Shown: positions 12,145 through 13,947 of the stretch, piece after piece
Numbering within the stretch: the first letter of the stretch is position 1
Layout of the letters: each line of letters opens with the position of its first letter
Assembly (NCBI GenBank): GCA_900555665.1
Contig: USLX01000050.1
Location: 1 to 13,947, forward strand
Reading direction: 5' to 3'
DNA from: an uncultured Eubacteriales bacterium
GTDB lineage: Bacteria; Bacillota; Clostridia; Oscillospirales; Oscillospiraceae
Length of the DNA: 13,947 nucleotides
The notes under the pieces: generated by a model
Databases searched by the model: none
What the model saw: only the letters and a program-made list of their open reading frames with translations
Told to the model about the DNA's origin: nothing
Translations under genes and position numbers: made by a program

Positions 12145-13499
12145 CAGGCGGCGGACTTGGAATCGAAGCCGTGAACCCAATCGGAACGGTGATAATAAAT
12201 GAAATAGATCAGGGAGCTGATGGCCCAGGTGAGGGGGTAGGCCCAATAGAGATACTGAATATCATGCGTGAGGCGCATGACCATTGTAATATACAAAATC
12301 CGGAACAAGCACCAGACACCGAGCATGACAATCATTGGTACGAAGGCCTTGCCCGCGCCGCGGCAGACGGCCGCGACCGCATGGGAATAGGCCAGGAGGC
12401 AGTAGAAGAGGGCAAGCGTTCTGGCCTGATGCGTGCCAAGCGCGATGACCTCGGGCGTCTGCGTGAACAGGGACATGAGCGCCGGGGCGAAAAGATACAT
12501 TGCGGCACCGATGAGCTCGGCCAGGATGACCGTACTGAGGATGCCGAAACGGGCGCCCTGTTTGGCACGGTCGTATTTCGCGGCGCCGAGATTTTGGCTG
12601 ACGTAGGTGGTGAGGGCCATGTTGAAGCTGGTGATGGGCAGGAAACCGAAGCCCTCGAGCTTATTATGGGCCCCGAAGGCCGCCATGGCCAGCTTGCCGA
12701 AGGAGTTGACATAGCTCTGGACAATGACATTGGCAAAGCTGATGACGGAATTTTGTACGCCGGAGGGCAGGCCGTAGCGGACGATCTGGACAAACATCTC
12801 GCCGTCGATGCGGAGCTTGGCCCACTCCACATGGAAGGGTGTGGTCTTTCGCGCCAGGTGGATGAGGCAGAGGAGCATGCTGGCAGCCTGGGAAATGGTA
12901 GTGGCGACGGCGGCCGCCCAGACGCCCCAGTGGAAGACCGCGATGAAGAGCAGGTCGAGCAGGACGTTGAGCACGGAGGAGAAAACCAGGTAATAGAGCG
13001 GACGGCGGCTGTCGCCGAGGGCGTTCATGATGCTTTTGCAGGAGTTATACAAAACGACGGCAAGGCTGCCGGCAAAATAATAACGGAAATAGGAGATGGC
13101 CTCTGGGAGGACGTCCGGATCCGTCCCCATCCAGCGGAGGATATGGGGCGTCATGACGACGCCGAAGGCCGTGAGGATGAGGCCGCTGAGGAAGCCGACG
13201 ACAAGGTTGGTATGGATGGCGCGGGAGACGCGCGTCTCGTCCCCGGCGCCGAAATAGCGCGAGATGGTGACGCTGGCGCCCATGGTCATGCCTTCAAAAA
13301 AGCTGACCAGCAGCAAGATCAGCGGGCCGGAGGAGCCGACGGCGGCAAGCGCTTCGTCGCCCAGGAAGCGGCCGACGATGAGCGTATCTGCCGTGTTATA
13401 GAGCTGCTGGAAAATCTGGCTGAGGAGCACCGGGATGGCAAACCCGGCGATCAGCCGCCAGGGACTTCCCTGCGTCATGTCGCGCGTGGTCGCGTGCAT
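12144..13499 (-). CDS. MATE-family multidrug efflux transporter
   Basis: A 451-residue polytopic membrane protein with the two-fold MatE architecture, about 12 helices. Family features are IFQQLYNTADTLIVGRFLG (29-47) at the end of helix 1, GASVTISRYFGAG (74-86), YNSCKSIMNALGDSR (151-165), and in the second half YGLPSGVQNSV (242-252), TYVSQNLGAAKYDRA (298-312) and VCRGAGKAFVPM (378-389). MATE proteins use Na+ or H+ gradients to export cationic compounds; the substrate here cannot be told. The ATG at 13499 has GGGGG 8-10 nt upstream; M8 is a less likely start because it has no SD. It has its own promoter and terminator, so it is a single-gene unit transcribed in the same direction as the miaB operon. 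A structured leader lies upstream. Confidence 0.95.
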   Translation of the reverse strand: MHATTRDMTQGSPWRLIAGFAIPVLLSQIFQQLYNTADTLIVGRFLGDEALAAVGSSGPLILLLVSFFEGMTMGASVTISRYFGAGDETRVSRAIHTNLVVGFLSGLILTAFGVVMTPHILRWMGTDPDVLPEAISYFRYYFAGSLAVVLYNSCKSIMNALGDSRRPLYYLVFSSVLNVLLDLLFIAVFHWGVWAAAVATTISQAASMLLCLIHLARKTTPFHVEWAKLRIDGEMFVQIVRYGLPSGVQNSVISFANVIVQSYVNSFGKLAMAAFGAHNKLEGFGFLPITSFNMALTTYVSQNLGAAKYDRAKQGARFGILSTVILAELIGAAMYLFAPALMSLFTQTPEVIALGTHQARTLALFYCLLAYSHAVAAVCRGAGKAFVPMIVMLGVWCLFRILYITMVMRLTHDIQYLYWAYPLTWAISSLIYFIYYHRSDWVHGFDSKSAA

Positions 13500-13524
13500 G
13501 TGATATCGCCCCCATTACAGAAGA

Positions 13525-13551
13525 ATACCGCGTCTGAACGCGGCGCGGTAT
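13525..13551 (-). promoter_or_regulatory. Overlapping alternative hairpins in the MATE leader
   Basis: The perfect 8-bp inverted repeat ATACCGCG/CGCGGTAT (13525-13532 and 13544-13551) overlaps a second one, CCGCGT/ACGCGG (13528-13533 and 13538-13543, loop of 4). Both use the CCGCG segment at 13528-13532, so only one can form. They lie between the predicted transcription start (near 13549) and the ribosome binding site, and neither covers the SD. The element could be an operator or an RNA structure; the role is unknown. Confidence 0.4.
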
Positions 13552-13555
13552 CTAT

Positions 13556-13584
13556 AGCATAACAAACGCGCTGGGAAATTGCAA
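13556..13584 (-). promoter_or_regulatory. Probable promoter of the MATE gene
   Basis: On the minus strand, TTGCAA (13584-13579) and TATGCT (13561-13556) are separated by exactly 17 nt. Each hexamer matches four of six consensus positions, so the call rests mostly on spacing and location. The -35 region reads TTGCAATTTCCC, close to the TTGCAATTCCCC of the miaB promoter. It is placed about 60 nt upstream of the MATE start codon and after the terminator of the preceding gene. Confidence 0.5.
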
Positions 13585-13624
13585 GGGCTTTTGGCGGTTC
13601 TGGGCGGAAATGCGCGAAAGTGCG

Positions 13625-13651
13625 AAAAATCCCGGGGCTGGGAGCCCCGGG
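13625..13651 (-). terminator. Rho-independent terminator of the right-edge gene
   Basis: CCCGGGGCT (13631-13639), loop GGG and AGCCCCGGG (13643-13651) form a perfect 9-bp GC stem. On the minus strand it is followed by ATTTTT (13630-13625). It begins 8 nt after the stop codon at 13660-13662. Confidence 0.9.
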
Positions 13652-13659
13652 AACGGAAC

Positions 13660-13947
13660 TTATTCTTCTTCCGGAAGGTCGAGCGCGTCGAAGGCCTCCT
13701 GCGACTGGTCAAAGATGAGCCGGAGCTCGGCCAGGGCGTCCTGCAGGCGGGTGATGCCGGAGGCAAGGTCTTCGGAGAGGGCCGAGATCTCTTCGCCGGT
13801 ATCCTGATAGCGCGTGCGGGCGCCGTCGCAGAGGGAGAGGACCTGCTCGCGCAGGCGGCGGGCCCGGGCGGCGGCGGTGCGCTCGGTCTGGGCGGCGCGG
13901 CGGTAGGCGGCGAGCTCCTCTTCCGGTGAAATCTGCGTTTCGGCGGG
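13660..13947 (-). CDS. C-terminal part of an unrecognised coiled-coil protein
   Basis: The last 95 residues of a minus-strand gene whose start lies beyond the right edge. The frame is open to the edge, contains no Met codon and ends with LDLPEEE and TAA, followed by a terminator. The sequence is rich in Ala, Arg, Glu and Leu with a heptad-like pattern (for example AAYRRAAQTERTAAARARRL and LASGITRLQDALAELRLIF), predicting a long helix or coiled coil and no membrane segment. It reminds me of the C-terminal helices of some clostridial DivIVA-like or other cytoskeletal hypothetical proteins, but that is an impression only, and no function can be assigned. Confidence 0.75.
   Translation of the reverse strand, partial: PAETQISPEEELAAYRRAAQTERTAAARARRLREQVLSLCDGARTRYQDTGEEISALSEDLASGITRLQDALAELRLIFDQSQEAFDALDLPEEE

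Noticed and set aside
12171..13562. 463-residue plus-strand open frame covering the whole MATE gene
   Set aside because: The composition (Gly, Asp, Glu, Ala runs) is the mirror of a hydrophobic protein on the other strand. The MATE reading has clear family motifs, an SD, a promoter and a terminator.
1..13947. CRISPR array, tRNA or rRNA gene, transposase or phage gene
   Set aside because: I found no regularly spaced direct repeats, no cloverleaf-like segment and no recombinase or phage motif on either strand.

Overview
The window looks like chromosomal sequence from a GC-rich anaerobic Firmicute of the class Clostridia, most likely an Oscillospiraceae/Oscillospirales-type gut bacterium. The basis is the gene set (miaB-mutS-mutL-miaA-hfq next to sepF and divIVA), the Gram-positive style AAGGAGG ribosome binding sites, the MutL endonuclease motif, and structured interspersed repeats in the gaps. 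I cannot name a genus from sequence alone. Every convincing gene is on the minus strand; the long plus-strand open frames are antisense shadows produced by high GC.

Layout, left to right. Positions 1-498 hold no convincing gene: a plus-strand intrinsic terminator (65-99) that probably ends a convergent gene outside the window, several structured repeats, and the terminator of the main operon (462-495). Positions 499-11907 are ten tightly packed minus-strand genes. In order of transcription (right to left) they are miaB, mutS, a CPBP-family membrane protease, mutL, miaA, hfq, an HlyD-like membrane adaptor, the PLP-binding protein yggS/ylmE, sepF and divIVA. A good sigma-A-like promoter (11945-11973) precedes miaB. 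I see no terminator before 495, so the set may be one transcript of about 11.5 kb, with a possible weak extra promoter before hfq. Positions 11908-12143 hold that promoter, a full copy of the interspersed repeat and the terminator of the next gene. A MATE efflux transporter (12144-13499) has its own promoter and a hairpin-rich leader. The right edge (13660-13947) carries the C-terminal end of an unrecognised coiled-coil protein with its own terminator.

The operon joins two modules. One is genome and translation maintenance: MutS and MutL mismatch repair, MiaA and MiaB making ms2i6A37 on tRNA, and the RNA chaperone Hfq. The other is the division/envelope module: HlyD-like protein, YggS/YlmE, SepF and DivIVA. 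The CPBP protease sits between mutS and mutL, and both of its junctions have nearly the same stop-SD-start sequence.

The most interesting non-coding signals are at the joint between the modules. The hfq leader can form either a small upstream hairpin or a longer stem that reaches the A of the AUG and leaves the SD in its loop; the SD lies in a purine tract that reads as four A-R-N triplets. The next junction (hfq to HlyD) again has mutually exclusive hairpins, one of which buries the HlyD SD. Together they suggest Hfq autoregulation and translational coupling at the module boundary; this is inference and untested.
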